A stretch of 64,000 nucleotides of DNA. It comes from JANXQG01 sp964615095 (lineage in GTDB: Bacteria; Planctomycetota; Planctomycetia; Pirellulales; Thermoguttaceae). Of this stretch, positions 23,793 through 32,712 are shown piece by piece. The notes below the pieces were generated by a model that saw only the letters and a list, made by a program, of their open reading frames with translations, had not been told where the DNA came from and searched no databases. The stretch's first letter is position 1; every line of letters begins with the position of its first letter. The DNA is taken from NCBI GenBank assembly GCA_964615095.1, contig CAZTPX010000004.1:62001-126000 (forward strand), written 5' to 3'. A program made the position numbers and the translations under genes.

Positions 23793-26288
23793 ATGTTCTT
23801 GCACCGCTCGCGCTTGATTCCTACCGCCATTGTTCTGCTTCTGGCCGGTTCGGCATGTCTGGCTGACGAGGTCCGCGTCGTCGACATGCCACCCACCGCA
23901 AGCCGCAACAGCAACTACGCCGGCAACCGCCAGCCGCTGGCGCCTAGTCCTTTTGTGAAGCTGCCCATCGGCAGCATCGTTCCGCGCGGATGGCTGCGGC
24001 GGCAACTGGAACTGGAGCGGGACGGCATGGTAGGGCACCTGGCTGAAATTTCGCCCTGGCTCGATTTCCAGAAGAGCTCCTGGGCCGACAAGCAGGGCCG
24101 CGGCCACTTTGGCTGGGAGGAGATGCCCTACTGGCTCAAGGGCTACGGCGACTTGGGTTACGTGCTCGCTGACAAGGCCATTATCGCCCAGACTCGCAAA
24201 TGGATCCAAGCGACTATGGACTCGCAGCGCGAGGACGGCTGGTTCGGTCCCCGCGAGTCGCTCACCGGCCTCGGCGGCAAGCCCGATCTTTGGCCGCACA
24301 TGCTGATGCTCAATATCTTGCAAAGTTACCACGAAGCCACGGGCGATCCGCGGGCGGTCGAGGTCATGGAGCGATTCCTGAAATGGGAGAACACGCTGCC
24401 CGACACGGCCTTCGGCGAGGGCTATTGGCCCAAGCTCCGCGCCGGCGACAATATCGAAAGCGCGGTCTGGCTGTACAACCGCAGCGGCCAACCGTGGCTG
24501 CTGGACCTGGCCCGCAAGATCCACCGCGGCATGGCCCGCTGGGACCGCGACGTGATCGACTGGCACAACGTCAATCTTGCCCAGGGCTTCCGCGCGGGCA
24601 CGGTATTCGCCATGGTCTCCAAGGACCCTGGCGACTTCCAATCGGCCGAGCGGAACTATCAGACCGTGATGACGCGCTACGGGCAGCAGCCCGGCGGCGG
24701 GTTCGTGGGCGACGAGAACTGCCGGCCGGGACACTGCGATCCGCAGGGCGGCATCGAGACCTGCGGGATCGTGGAATTCATGCACAGTTTCGAGATGCTC
24801 TCCCGCATCACCGGCCTGCCGATCTGGGCCGATCGCTGCGAGGAGATCGCCGTCAACAGCTTTCCCGCCGCGCTGACGCCCGACCAGAAGGGCCTGCACT
24901 ACATCACCTCCGTCAACCAGGTGCAACTCGACCGCAACAACAAGTCGCCGGGCATCCAGAACGGCGGCACGATGTTCTCGTACAGCCCCAAGGAGGTCTA
25001 TCGCTGCTGCCAGCACAACGTCTCGCACGGCTGGCCCTATTATGCCGAAGAGTTGTGGCTGGCCACCGCCGACAACGGCCTGTGCGCCTCGCTCTATGCG
25101 GCCAGCGACGTGACCGCCAAGGTGGCTCGAGGCGTGGAGGTTTCGATCCACGAGGAGACGGGCTACCCCTTCCGCGATTCGATCGAACTGAAGTTGTCGA
25201 CGCAGCAAGCCGTGCAGTTTCCGCTCTATTTGCGGGTACCGCAATGGTGTGAAGCGGCCAGCGTGACGATCAATGGCGAGGCGACCGACGCGAAAGGCCT
25301 GCCGCTTTCCTACATCGTTTTGGACCGGACCTGGAAAGACGGCGACCGCGTGACGCTGCAACTCCCCATGCGGATTGTCGTGCGCCGCTGGCCGAAGAAT
25401 CAGGACGCCGTTTCCGTGAGCTACGGCCCGTTGGGCTTCTCGTTGGCCATCGGCGAGCGGTGGGAAAAGTACGGCGATCCGAAAGCGAAATGGCCCGAGT
25501 GGGAAGTGTTTCCCACATCGGCATGGAACTACGGCCTGGTGTTGGACTCTCAGGACCCGGCCAAGTCGTTCGAGATCGTCCGGCAAGCGGGCGAAGTGCC
25601 GCAGGAGCCGTTCACCGCTGCCGCCGCGCCGCTGGCCCTGAAAGTGAAGGCCCGAAAAATCCCCAACTGGCAGACGGACCGCAACGAGATGATCGATCGC
25701 TTGCAGCGGAGCCCGATTCGCTCCACGGAGCCGGTGGAAGAGATCCGGCTCGTGCCCTCCGGGGCTGCCCGCTTGCGGATCGGCATGTTTCCCTCGATCG
25801 GCGACGGTCCGGACGCCCACGATTGGATTGCCCCCGTGAAGCCCAAGAAGTCGGCCTGGAAAGCCAGCGCGTCGCACTGTTTCGAAAGCGACACAGTGGA
25901 GGCCTTGGGAAATGGCCTGGAGCCCACCAAGTCGGACGACGATTCGATCCCGCGTTTCACCTGGTGGCCGCGCAAGGGCGGCCAGGAGTGGGTGCAGTAC
26001 ACGCTGCCGGCGCCGGCAAAAGTCAGCGGCGTGGAGGTTTACTGGTTCGACGACACGGGTCATGGCGAGTGCCGCGTGCCCGAGTCGTGGCGCGTCGTAT
26101 GGCGCGACGGCGACCAATGGAAACCCGTGCGCCACGAGGGCAACTTCCCTGTGGCCAAGGACCGCTTCAACAACGTCACGTTCGCCCCCGTGCCCACTGA
26201 TGCCGTGCGCCTGGAAGTCCAGTTGCGGAAGGGGTTTTCCGGCGGCATCCTGCAATGGCGACTGAAGAGCGATGCTAGCCCGAAGTAG
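23793..26288 (+). CDS. Secreted GH127-type glycoside hydrolase (beta-L-arabinofuranosidase-like)
   Basis: An 831-residue protein with a Sec signal peptide (AIVLLLAGSACLA), then a DUF1680/GH127 catalytic (alpha/alpha)6 barrel and beta domains. The signature cysteines are present: E322-T-C324 in GGIETCGIVEF and C405-C406 in VYRCCQHNVSHGW. In the family these form a zinc-thiolate site whose Cys is the nucleophile; Glu308 in VGDENCRP is a candidate acid/base. The C-terminal 150 residues resemble an F5/8-type sugar-binding domain (VQYTLPAPAKVSGVEVYWFD). ATG at 23793 follows GAGGAG. It probably removes beta-L-arabinofuranose or a related sugar from plant or algal polymers; exact linkage unknown. 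Confidence 0.88.
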   Translation: MFLHRSRLIPTAIVLLLAGSACLADEVRVVDMPPTASRNSNYAGNRQPLAPSPFVKLPIGSIVPRGWLRRQLELERDGMVGHLAEISPWLDFQKSSWADKQGRGHFGWEEMPYWLKGYGDLGYVLADKAIIAQTRKWIQATMDSQREDGWFGPRESLTGLGGKPDLWPHMLMLNILQSYHEATGDPRAVEVMERFLKWENTLPDTAFGEGYWPKLRAGDNIESAVWLYNRSGQPWLLDLARKIHRGMARWDRDVIDWHNVNLAQGFRAGTVFAMVSKDPGDFQSAERNYQTVMTRYGQQPGGGFVGDENCRPGHCDPQGGIETCGIVEFMHSFEMLSRITGLPIWADRCEEIAVNSFPAALTPDQKGLHYITSVNQVQLDRNNKSPGIQNGGTMFSYSPKEVYRCCQHNVSHGWPYYAEELWLATADNGLCASLYAASDVTAKVARGVEVSIHEETGYPFRDSIELKLSTQQAVQFPLYLRVPQWCEAASVTINGEATDAKGLPLSYIVLDRTWKDGDRVTLQLPMRIVVRRWPKNQDAVSVSYGPLGFSLAIGERWEKYGDPKAKWPEWEVFPTSAWNYGLVLDSQDPAKSFEIVRQAGEVPQEPFTAAAAPLALKVKARKIPNWQTDRNEMIDRLQRSPIRSTEPVEEIRLVPSGAARLRIGMFPSIGDGPDAHDWIAPVKPKKSAWKASASHCFESDTVEALGNGLEPTKSDDDSIPRFTWWPRKGGQEWVQYTLPAPAKVSGVEVYWFDDTGHGECRVPESWRVVWRDGDQWKPVRHEGNFPVAKDRFNNVTFAPVPTDAVRLEVQLRKGFSGGILQWRLKSDASPK

Positions 26289-26300
26289 GCGTACGTCTAG

Positions 26301-26328
26301 TTGGAGTCCCGGCTTTAGCCGGAATGCC
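26301..26328. repeat. Half copy of the GGAGTCCCG palindrome
   Basis: TTGGAGTCCCGGCTTTAGCC then GGAATGCC, one arm of the family without its partner, 12 bases after the GH127 stop. It contains the small hairpin GGCTTTAGCC. Confidence 0.7.
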
Positions 26329-26403
26329 TGAGAGATTCCACCTATGATGGGTTTTGACGGGCAAGATTGGTAATGGGTGAACAAGTTCGACATACGGTCA
26401 AGT

Positions 26404-27642
26404 ATGCGATTGGAGCGATCCCCACAGATGTTTGTGATTTGCAACCCTGAAAACCGCAGGGTTGAACTCTTCCAAAACGCATTGCGGAATCTTGGCCTGC
26501 CACCGGCGCGTGTCGTAGCCTACATCGACTTGCTGGCTGGCCACGTTGATTTGTCGGCCGAGCTCATGCCTGCGGCGGTCGTAAGAATTGAATCGCCCGG
26601 GGAAGACTTTGAGGTTGAGAAAGCATTGCTCCTGGCAGGGGTGGAGGCCGCAGCCGCTGAGGGCTCGCCGGTCATTGAGGCCGGCGCCATCCAGCGCCTG
26701 CAATTCGACCGGGGACTGATCCTGCATCCCAGACAGTGGTACCTCGGCTATCGGGAATTACTGGAACGAATGGCAGCCACGCTTGCCGCCGCCCCAGAGG
26801 TCTTGGTGCTCAGCCAGCCCAAGGACATCGCCGTCATGTTTGACAAAGGGACCTGCCATGTCCAGTGCATGCAGGCCGGCGTGTCTGTTCCTACAGGAAT
26901 TGGTCCCGTAGGCAGTTACGACGAATTGACAGCCCGGATGAGCCAGGCAGGGATGCGACGAGTCTTTGTCAAGTTGTCAAATGGTTCGTCGGCATCCGGT
27001 GTTGTGGCATTCGCCATGATTGCTGGCCGGCCGCTGGCGATCACCTCGGCCGAGGTCGTTCAGGGCGGCGGGCGGACACGCCTTTATAATTCGCTCAAGA
27101 TTCGCTCCTACCGCGAGCCGGCGATGGTTGTCCGTCTTATTGACGCGCTGTGTCGGGAGCGCGTGCATGTCGAAGAGTGGCTACCGAAGGCTTCATTGGG
27201 CCACGGCAGTTTCGATCTGCGAATCGTCACGATCGACGGAGAGCCGCGGCATACAGTCCTCCGTGAGGGGCGAAGCCCGATGACCAATTTGCACCTAGGA
27301 AGTCAACGCGGCGACGCGATCGCATGTCGAGAACGCTTGGGACCGGAGCGATGGCATGAGATCCAAGTGACCTGCCGGCGAACGGCCGCTTTGTTTCCAC
27401 GCACTCTCCACACGGGGCTGGATATTTGCATCACGCCCGACTGGGGCCGTCACGCTGTTCTGGAGATCAACGCGTTTGGCGACTTGCTGCCGGGGGTACT
27501 CTGTAATGGATCGGACACTTATACGGCCGAAGTGGCCGCGGTCCTGGAGCGATGCCGTTGTTGCCAGGTTCCAGAGAAACCCAAAATAATACGCGCGGGA
27601 TTCGATAATCCCGACGATTACCGCCCCATCGTGGAAACGTAG
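26404..27642 (+). CDS. STM4014-family ATP-grasp-like protein
   Basis: A protein of about 412 residues. The N-terminus contains MFVICNPENRRVELFQ, and the C-terminal half looks like an ATP-grasp fold: RVFVKLSNGSSASGVV (nucleotide-binding Lys), HVEEWLPKASLGHGSFDLR, and the metal-binding AVLEINAFGDLLPGVL with an E-x-N pair. ATP-grasp enzymes join a carboxylate to an amine, thiol or alcohol through an acyl phosphate; the substrate here is unknown. It is the only member of the five-gene STM4011-4015 set on the plus strand, and its last 25 bases overlap the end of the radical SAM gene on the other strand. Starts at GTG 26377, ATG 26404 and ATG 26428 are possible; I chose 26404. Confidence 0.8.
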   Translation: MRLERSPQMFVICNPENRRVELFQNALRNLGLPPARVVAYIDLLAGHVDLSAELMPAAVVRIESPGEDFEVEKALLLAGVEAAAAEGSPVIEAGAIQRLQFDRGLILHPRQWYLGYRELLERMAATLAAAPEVLVLSQPKDIAVMFDKGTCHVQCMQAGVSVPTGIGPVGSYDELTARMSQAGMRRVFVKLSNGSSASGVVAFAMIAGRPLAITSAEVVQGGGRTRLYNSLKIRSYREPAMVVRLIDALCRERVHVEEWLPKASLGHGSFDLRIVTIDGEPRHTVLREGRSPMTNLHLGSQRGDAIACRERLGPERWHEIQVTCRRTAALFPRTLHTGLDICITPDWGRHAVLEINAFGDLLPGVLCNGSDTYTAEVAAVLERCRCCQVPEKPKIIRAGFDNPDDYRPIVET

Positions 27643-28484
27643 GTCGGAATGCGTTCGAGCAAACCCTCCTGAAAGATCTCGTCGAGTTGCAGGTGGGCAA
27701 GATGGACGTAGCCGATGTGACAGTGGCATTCGGCGCGAGGGCAGGGACGCGGGCGGAGCGCCTGGTCCCATCCCGATTGATAGAGGTTACCTAGCGATTC
27801 CGCAACGAAGTGACAGCGACGGATGGTGCCGTCGCCATCTACGGCGATGACCTTGTGCCCCGTATGGCATGCCTCGTTGTGGCTGGCATGCGGGCAGAGG
27901 TTGAACGGGAACAGCGGGTCAATCGCCGTGAATCTCTCGGCCAGTTCCGGTGAATAGTACCGCGCTACGTGCCTGTAGGCGTTGATCCACAAATAAACAC
28001 GCGGTGGCAGGATTCCTCGAATCTGTTCTGCTTCGCCCAGGTGCTCGCGCAGTCCGACCATGCCCACGCTATAACGCACGCCCAGCGCGTCGAGTGTGCG
28101 GCATTGTTCCAGAAACGACTCCCGTTGCACGTGTCGTGGATGGTAGGTACACCAGAGCGCCAACTTCTCGGTATGGCAGGACCGCATCCATTCGAGCGAA
28201 CACGAGAGATTGGTTTGAACGGCGACCTTGACGATCCCCGGCAGTTCGGTGAGACGTGCGATGGCGCGTTGATACCGGCCATGAGTCAGGACCTCGCCCG
28301 CGGGAGTGAAGAAGACGGCGATGCGATCGTCGCCACGTCCGGCGGCCCAGGCGACAAAGCGCGCCAACGAGGCCTCGTCGCCTGCATGGCTGGCGGCTGT
28401 CGAATCTTTGGCCAAGGAGCAATATGCGCAGCCGTAGTTGCAGCTTGCCAAGGGACCGCGGTACAGGATCGACAGGCTCAGCAT
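27618..28484 (-). CDS. STM4011-family radical SAM protein
   Basis: A 288-residue radical SAM enzyme. The cluster cysteines are C15, C19 and C22 (SCNYGCAYC). The SAM-binding region contains FFTPAGEVLTHGRY. The C-terminus has an extra cysteine group (NLCPHASHNEACHTGH, IRRCHF, CPRAECHCH) of the twitch/SPASM kind, so one or two auxiliary iron-sulfur clusters are likely, as in enzymes that modify peptides. ATG at 28484 overlaps the end of the next gene upstream by 7 bases. Its 3' end overlaps the ATP-grasp gene of the other strand by 25 bases. Reaction unknown. Confidence 0.85.
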   Translation of the reverse strand: MLSLSILYRGPLASCNYGCAYCSLAKDSTAASHAGDEASLARFVAWAAGRGDDRIAVFFTPAGEVLTHGRYQRAIARLTELPGIVKVAVQTNLSCSLEWMRSCHTEKLALWCTYHPRHVQRESFLEQCRTLDALGVRYSVGMVGLREHLGEAEQIRGILPPRVYLWINAYRHVARYYSPELAERFTAIDPLFPFNLCPHASHNEACHTGHKVIAVDGDGTIRRCHFVAESLGNLYQSGWDQALRPRPCPRAECHCHIGYVHLAHLQLDEIFQEGLLERIPTYVSTMGR

Positions 28485-29797
28485 GGCACGTAAGCCTCCA
28501 TCAACTGCCGTACTTTAGCCGAGTAGAGCCAAGGCCCGATGGCGTCGGACCGCGCCAGACCGCGAGGGGTCAACCGTAAGCGATCGGAGTCGGCCTCGAT
28601 CAACCCGTGCTGCGCAAGCGTCTGGAGTTCCGGCAGATCGGCCATGGAATCGGAGCCGAAACGAGCGACATAAGCGGCCCGGGCCAGTCCTTGGCATTCC
28701 AGAAGGCTCAACAACACGTAGCGGCGACGCTGATCCTCATCGTTGAGTCGAAAACCGTGATCGGCCCAGTCGAACGAATCGGCCGTGCGCGCGGCGTACC
28801 ACTCGATCGTTTCGCGGACCTGGCGCTGGGCGACTGCAAAAGGCGTGGAATAGTGCAAAGCGCGGGTGTAGGAGCGAGCCCCACAGCCCAGCCCAATCGT
28901 CCCGTCCTCCTGGCAGCGATAGGGCGGGCTTTCCTGCGGCGGCGCATGAGGCGCTCGAAACATCCGCATCGAACGCTGCACATAGCCCCGATCGAGAAGC
29001 GCTTCCCGCCCTAGAAGATAGGCTTCCGCACGCCAGTCCTCCTGCCGGCTAGGTTGCCCTGCCAAGCCCGTAAGGGGTCGCACGTAGAGCGGATAGAGGA
29101 AAACCTCTTCAGGCCGCCACGCCAATGTTGCACGGAGGGATTCCTGCCAGCTTTCCGTAGTCTGCCCGGGAATGCCGTACATCAAATCGACGTTGAGCAC
29201 GGGGAAATCGATGTCGCGGATCGCTTGAAGGGCCTCCTCCACCAACTTCCGTGGTTGCGGACGGCCAAGTTCGATAGCTTCCTGCGAATTGAATGTCTGC
29301 ACACCAATGCTCAGTCGGCTGACGCCAAACCGCCGCAACCGCGCCAACTTATCGCTGGCGGCCGTGGACGGCGAGACCTCAACCGAAGCCGGGACGGCAA
29401 TGGTCGAAGCCCCCATGATCTTCGCGGCGGCCATCAGCAATCGCTCCAACTCCGCCAGGTCGAGGAGCGTAGGCGTGCCGCCTCCGATCGCCAACCGCGC
29501 AAACCGCGCACCGTCCATCGCCGCACAAACGCGATCCGCTTGCCTTGCGATGGCGTCAAGATATCTGGAGACCAGCACGTTCTTGGCCCCGCTCAGGCTA
29601 AATAAATTGCAGTAGCCACAACGGTGCTCGCAGAAGGGCACGTGGAGGTACAGGAACAGCGATCGGCGGTCTTCGGCTGCCCAAAGGTCGCGCAAGAGTA
29701 CAGGTCGATCCAGCGGTCGATGCGCCGTCTTGTGGGGATATGAATAGGTATAGGCCACAAGCGGAGGACCGTCGAGCACTTTGGCAAGTCCCGTCAT
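28478..29797 (-). CDS. STM4012-family radical SAM protein (HemN/HemW-like)
   Basis: A 439-residue protein of the HemN/HemW-like radical SAM group. Cluster cysteines are C56, C60 and C63 (FCEHRCGYC). Family blocks follow: LAIGGGTPTLL, SVEVSPSTAA, GVSRLSIGVQTFN, VDLMYGIPGQTTESW, and a C-terminal winged-helix-like part (QTLAQHGLIEADSDRLRLT). HemN-type enzymes may bind two SAM molecules and some are methyltransferases or haem chaperones; neither is shown here. It overlaps its upstream neighbour by 4 bases (ATGA) and its downstream one by 7, so the operon is tightly coupled. Confidence 0.87.
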   Translation of the reverse strand: MTGLAKVLDGPPLVAYTYSYPHKTAHRPLDRPVLLRDLWAAEDRRSLFLYLHVPFCEHRCGYCNLFSLSGAKNVLVSRYLDAIARQADRVCAAMDGARFARLAIGGGTPTLLDLAELERLLMAAAKIMGASTIAVPASVEVSPSTAASDKLARLRRFGVSRLSIGVQTFNSQEAIELGRPQPRKLVEEALQAIRDIDFPVLNVDLMYGIPGQTTESWQESLRATLAWRPEEVFLYPLYVRPLTGLAGQPSRQEDWRAEAYLLGREALLDRGYVQRSMRMFRAPHAPPQESPPYRCQEDGTIGLGCGARSYTRALHYSTPFAVAQRQVRETIEWYAARTADSFDWADHGFRLNDEDQRRRYVLLSLLECQGLARAAYVARFGSDSMADLPELQTLAQHGLIEADSDRLRLTPRGLARSDAIGPWLYSAKVRQLMEAYVPC

Positions 29798-30612
29798 GCA
29801 GTTGGCTCCCCCTGCTTCGACAACAAGAACTCCGCGTAGGGCACATCCCAGACGACCGGATGCGATAGCCGGTGACCATGGTAGCCATCCTCGCCGTAGG
29901 CCGTGCCATGATCCGAACAGACAATGCAGAGCAACGGAGCGCGTCGACGCATCGAGTCCACCAGCGTCGGCAAATGGCGATCCACATAGGCCAAAGCGGC
30001 AGACTGGGTCTCAGGGGAGTCCTGGCTTGCGCCGGGCAGAAAGATACAGTTGGGCTGATGCAAAGCCGAGACGTTCAAGAACAGAAACACCCGCCGAGCG
30101 TCCGGCAACCGTTTCAGGGCGGCGATTGCCGTGGCGACTTGGTCCTCGGTCGAGTGAGGGCTGGTCACGCCCAAGTCCTCGCTCCAGTAGCTTTCCGCAA
30201 ACCAGCCGGGCAGGACGCTGCCCAGCGGCGACTGTTTGTTGAAAAAGCCGACGCCTCCGATGCAAACCGTATGGTATCCACGGCCGGCGAGGCCGGCGAC
30301 GATGTTCGGCGCATCGAAGACGCACGTCTGCGGCGCAATGGTCTCGCTGCCGGAAAAGAGCAGGGCAAACAAACGCGGGTGCGGGCCGGGCCGCGTGGGC
30401 GTGGGCAAGAATCCGGCGAAGAATGCCTGGTGCGCCGCATAGGTGAAGTTTCCCGGCGTATGACGCCGCTCCCAACCGTCCGACGGCAACCATTGGGCCA
30501 AATTGGGTGTCCGGCCTTCGTACAACGACCGCTGGGCAACATCGAAGCGTAACGTATCGAGTGTGATCAGCAGCAGATCACAGTCTCCGATCAGCCGATT
30601 GATGTCGAGCAT
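29794..30612 (-). CDS. STM4013/SEN3800-family alkaline-phosphatase-fold enzyme
   Basis: A 272-residue protein with the metal-binding layout of the sulfatase/alkaline phosphatase superfamily. The first metal-ligand strand is LLLITLDTLRFD (Asp19), the likely nucleophile is Thr57 in GNFTYAAHQAFFAGF, and the second ligand cluster is CSDHGTAYGEDGYHGH (Asp234, His235, then His245/His247). A Thr nucleophile and no CXPXR formylglycine motif point towards phosphotransferase/phosphodiesterase-type chemistry, as in phosphoglycerol transferases, rather than a sulfatase. It has no signal peptide, so it probably acts in the cytoplasm. The gene follows the LRR gene after 12 bases. Substrate unknown. Confidence 0.83.
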   Translation of the reverse strand: MLDINRLIGDCDLLLITLDTLRFDVAQRSLYEGRTPNLAQWLPSDGWERRHTPGNFTYAAHQAFFAGFLPTPTRPGPHPRLFALLFSGSETIAPQTCVFDAPNIVAGLAGRGYHTVCIGGVGFFNKQSPLGSVLPGWFAESYWSEDLGVTSPHSTEDQVATAIAALKRLPDARRVFLFLNVSALHQPNCIFLPGASQDSPETQSAALAYVDRHLPTLVDSMRRRAPLLCIVCSDHGTAYGEDGYHGHRLSHPVVWDVPYAEFLLSKQGEPTA

Positions 30613-30624
30613 GGCGCTGGGCCG

Positions 30625-31560
30625 TTATTCGGCCACCGAAACGTAGCGGTGGATCTCCCCGCGATATTCATCGGGCTCTCTGCGATCGTCGGCGTTCAGG
30701 AGAACGCCCGTCTTCCGCAACTGATCGCTGAGGGCCTCCGACACGTAGTGGTGATGAATATCAAGCAGCGACAGACGCCCGAGATAGGGCGAGGCCAAAA
30801 GCGCCTTGGCTCCTTCGTCGGTCAACGTGCCCAGCGACAGGTCGAGCGTGGTGATCCGTTGCATGACGGGGGCAATCGCCACGGCCGCCGCAACCTCGTC
30901 GGCGATGCAGCTATCGCGCAAACCAAGGTAGCGCAGCTTCGGAAACTTCTGTCCGGATAGAATGGGAACCAGATCCTCAGGACGGGTCGTGGCCCCATAC
31001 CCGTCGTCGCCCAGCCACAACTCCAGTTGCTGCAACTCGCGTAGTTCCGCCGCGCCGACCTCGCGAACCACCTCGCCGGCCAACCCGCCGGACTCGATCA
31101 CCAGCGACTTCAAGCATGCGAGCTTTAGCGTCCCGAGACTCAGGCCTTCGCCGCCGCGGACACGAAAATGCTCTAATTGGGGATAGGCGTTCCAAAGTGG
31201 CGATAGGTCCGACAAGTGGATCCACGAAATCTCGCTCTCTTCGGAAATCATCTCGCCAATGAACAGGGCGGTCAGTTTCGGAAGCTTGTCGCGAGCGGCC
31301 ACCAAGGCTTCGACGACCGGCTCCGAGGCGTTGCCCATTCCCGCGCCTCCCCAATCGCCTACCACGAGCGCGGTCGCGTGCCGGGCCAGCGGGTCGCCCA
31401 GAAAACGGGCGAACAAGTCCGGAAACGTTGCGCCGTCCTCGTGCGCGTCGTAGTCGATCGAAAAATGATAGGCCGTCTCTTCCGGATTCTCAATTCGGCT
31501 CTGCCCGTCGTAGGGCTGGATTCTCTTGCCCGCAAATTCCGTTTCGTGCTGTGAGATCAT
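30625..31560 (-). CDS. STM4015-family leucine-rich-repeat protein
   Basis: A 311-residue protein whose centre is built from irregular leucine-rich repeats, for example FPKLRYLGLRDSCIADEVAA, then MQRITTLDLSLGTLTDEGAK and LGRLSLLDIHHHYVSE. There is no signal peptide. The N-terminal third (ETAYHFSIDYDAHEDGATFP, ALVVGDWGG) is not an LRR and is probably the family-specific part. It ends in a short exposed-looking tail EYRGEIHRYVSVAE. It is the first gene of the minus-strand unit. It could be a binding scaffold or the protein modified by its neighbours; nothing in the sequence settles this. ATG at 31560 follows AGAGGAA. Confidence 0.8.
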   Translation of the reverse strand: MISQHETEFAGKRIQPYDGQSRIENPEETAYHFSIDYDAHEDGATFPDLFARFLGDPLARHATALVVGDWGGAGMGNASEPVVEALVAARDKLPKLTALFIGEMISEESEISWIHLSDLSPLWNAYPQLEHFRVRGGEGLSLGTLKLACLKSLVIESGGLAGEVVREVGAAELRELQQLELWLGDDGYGATTRPEDLVPILSGQKFPKLRYLGLRDSCIADEVAAAVAIAPVMQRITTLDLSLGTLTDEGAKALLASPYLGRLSLLDIHHHYVSEALSDQLRKTGVLLNADDRREPDEYRGEIHRYVSVAE

Positions 31561-31739
31561 GTCCTAGGTTCCTCTTGGTGGAGTTTGATTGCCCATCCTA
31601 TTATGCGAACCTAAGATGAGCTCCGCAAGAGCGTGCGCAAGAAGATCCAATCGCTGGAGCGCGCGAGCGCCGATTTCGGCCTCGAAGAGTCTGACGAGAT
31701 CGTAATAAGGCATTTCCCGAGCACAGTGGACGAAGCCGG

Positions 31740-32471
31740 TCAGTTCGTCACGATGGAATCGTACGCGGTCTTGGCAAGCCGGTAGCACTCGCAACTGGCG
31801 GATTCCAGGCCCCGCCGGTTGAGGACCTTGATGGTTCCCCGCCGATACTCGATGAACTCCGCCGCCTGGAGTGCCCGGGCAGCGAGGGTTATCGACTGAC
31901 GGCGAACGCCGAGCATCTGGCCCAGCAATTCCTGGGTGAGTGGGAACTCGTCTGCTCCGACGCAGTCGTGCGCCATGAGCAACCGCCGGCAAACCCGCTG
32001 CTCGGTCGTGTGGACCGTGTTGCAGGCCAGCGTTTGGCTGGCGAAGGACAGGCAGTAGGCCGCGTATCTCTTGATCAGGCTGTCGAGCAATCCACCGGCT
32101 CTCATCATCTCCACGAAGCAGCGCACGGGAATGCGCAGCCCTTCGCAACGAACTACGGAGACCACCGTGAAGGGGCTGAATTCGAGACCCAACGCCCGGT
32201 GGATACCCACCATACCTTCCTTGCCGATCGTCGTCGCTTCGATCTGTCGGCCTTCCGCCAACGGGACGACGTGGCAACAGCACCCGCTGGTAGGAAAGTA
32301 GACGTGGGATATGGGACCGTGCTGCCGGTACACCGTTTGCCCTTGCGGAAGTTCTACGTGCTGCCCCTGGGAAGTAAGCCGCTTGGACTCGTCTTCCGGC
32401 AACCGGTCGAGCAGACGGTTACCCGTCCTGTGACTGCGGACATCGATGAACACCTTCGACAGCCTCTTCAA
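31740..32471 (-). CDS. Crp/Fnr-family regulator
   Basis: A 243-residue protein with a cyclic-nucleotide-type sensor domain (HVYFPTSGCCCHVVPLAEGR, TTIGKEGMVGIHRALG) and a winged helix-turn-helix (LTQELLGQMLGVRRQSITLA, then the wing EYRRGTIKVLNRRGLE). The triple cysteine C63-C65 is unusual in the barrel. The recognition helix lacks the E..SR triad of FNR. I do not know its ligand. The only in-frame start covering the whole domain is TTG at 32471; a GTG a few codons on is possible. It is divergent from the hybrid kinase gene, a possible target. Confidence 0.8.
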   Translation of the reverse strand: MKRLSKVFIDVRSHRTGNRLLDRLPEDESKRLTSQGQHVELPQGQTVYRQHGPISHVYFPTSGCCCHVVPLAEGRQIEATTIGKEGMVGIHRALGLEFSPFTVVSVVRCEGLRIPVRCFVEMMRAGGLLDSLIKRYAAYCLSFASQTLACNTVHTTEQRVCRRLLMAHDCVGADEFPLTQELLGQMLGVRRQSITLAARALQAAEFIEYRRGTIKVLNRRGLESASCECYRLAKTAYDSIVTN

Positions 32472-32676
32472 CTGGATTGCCTTCTTGCAACCGGTCGTAT
32501 TTTACATATTAAAAAATGCGAAAAACATAAGGTTTTTCCCTATGTCAACTACCGGACAGACAGCAATAAGTCGTTCGCTGATAATGGATCTTCTACTTTG
32601 CTTGAAAGGCGTACGGGATTTCCCTAGGCTGCGGTAGGTTTTCTTCTTGCCCTGTTAAGGAGAGCCACGAATCGCC

Positions 32677-32682
32677 TACAAT
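32677..32682 (+). promoter_or_regulatory. Predicted -10 element of the kinase gene
   Basis: TACAAT, 30 bases before ATG 32713. No clear -35. Confidence 0.35.
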
Positions 32683-32712
32683 TACCAGAGGCCGCACTTG
32701 ATCCCGCTGGCG

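Noticed and set aside
23748..26444. Very long minus-strand open frame (898 codons) opposite the GH127 gene
   Set aside because: It mirrors a clear enzyme gene; GC-rich third positions leave the opposite strand open. Its composition (many His, Arg, Gly, Val) is typical of such shadows.
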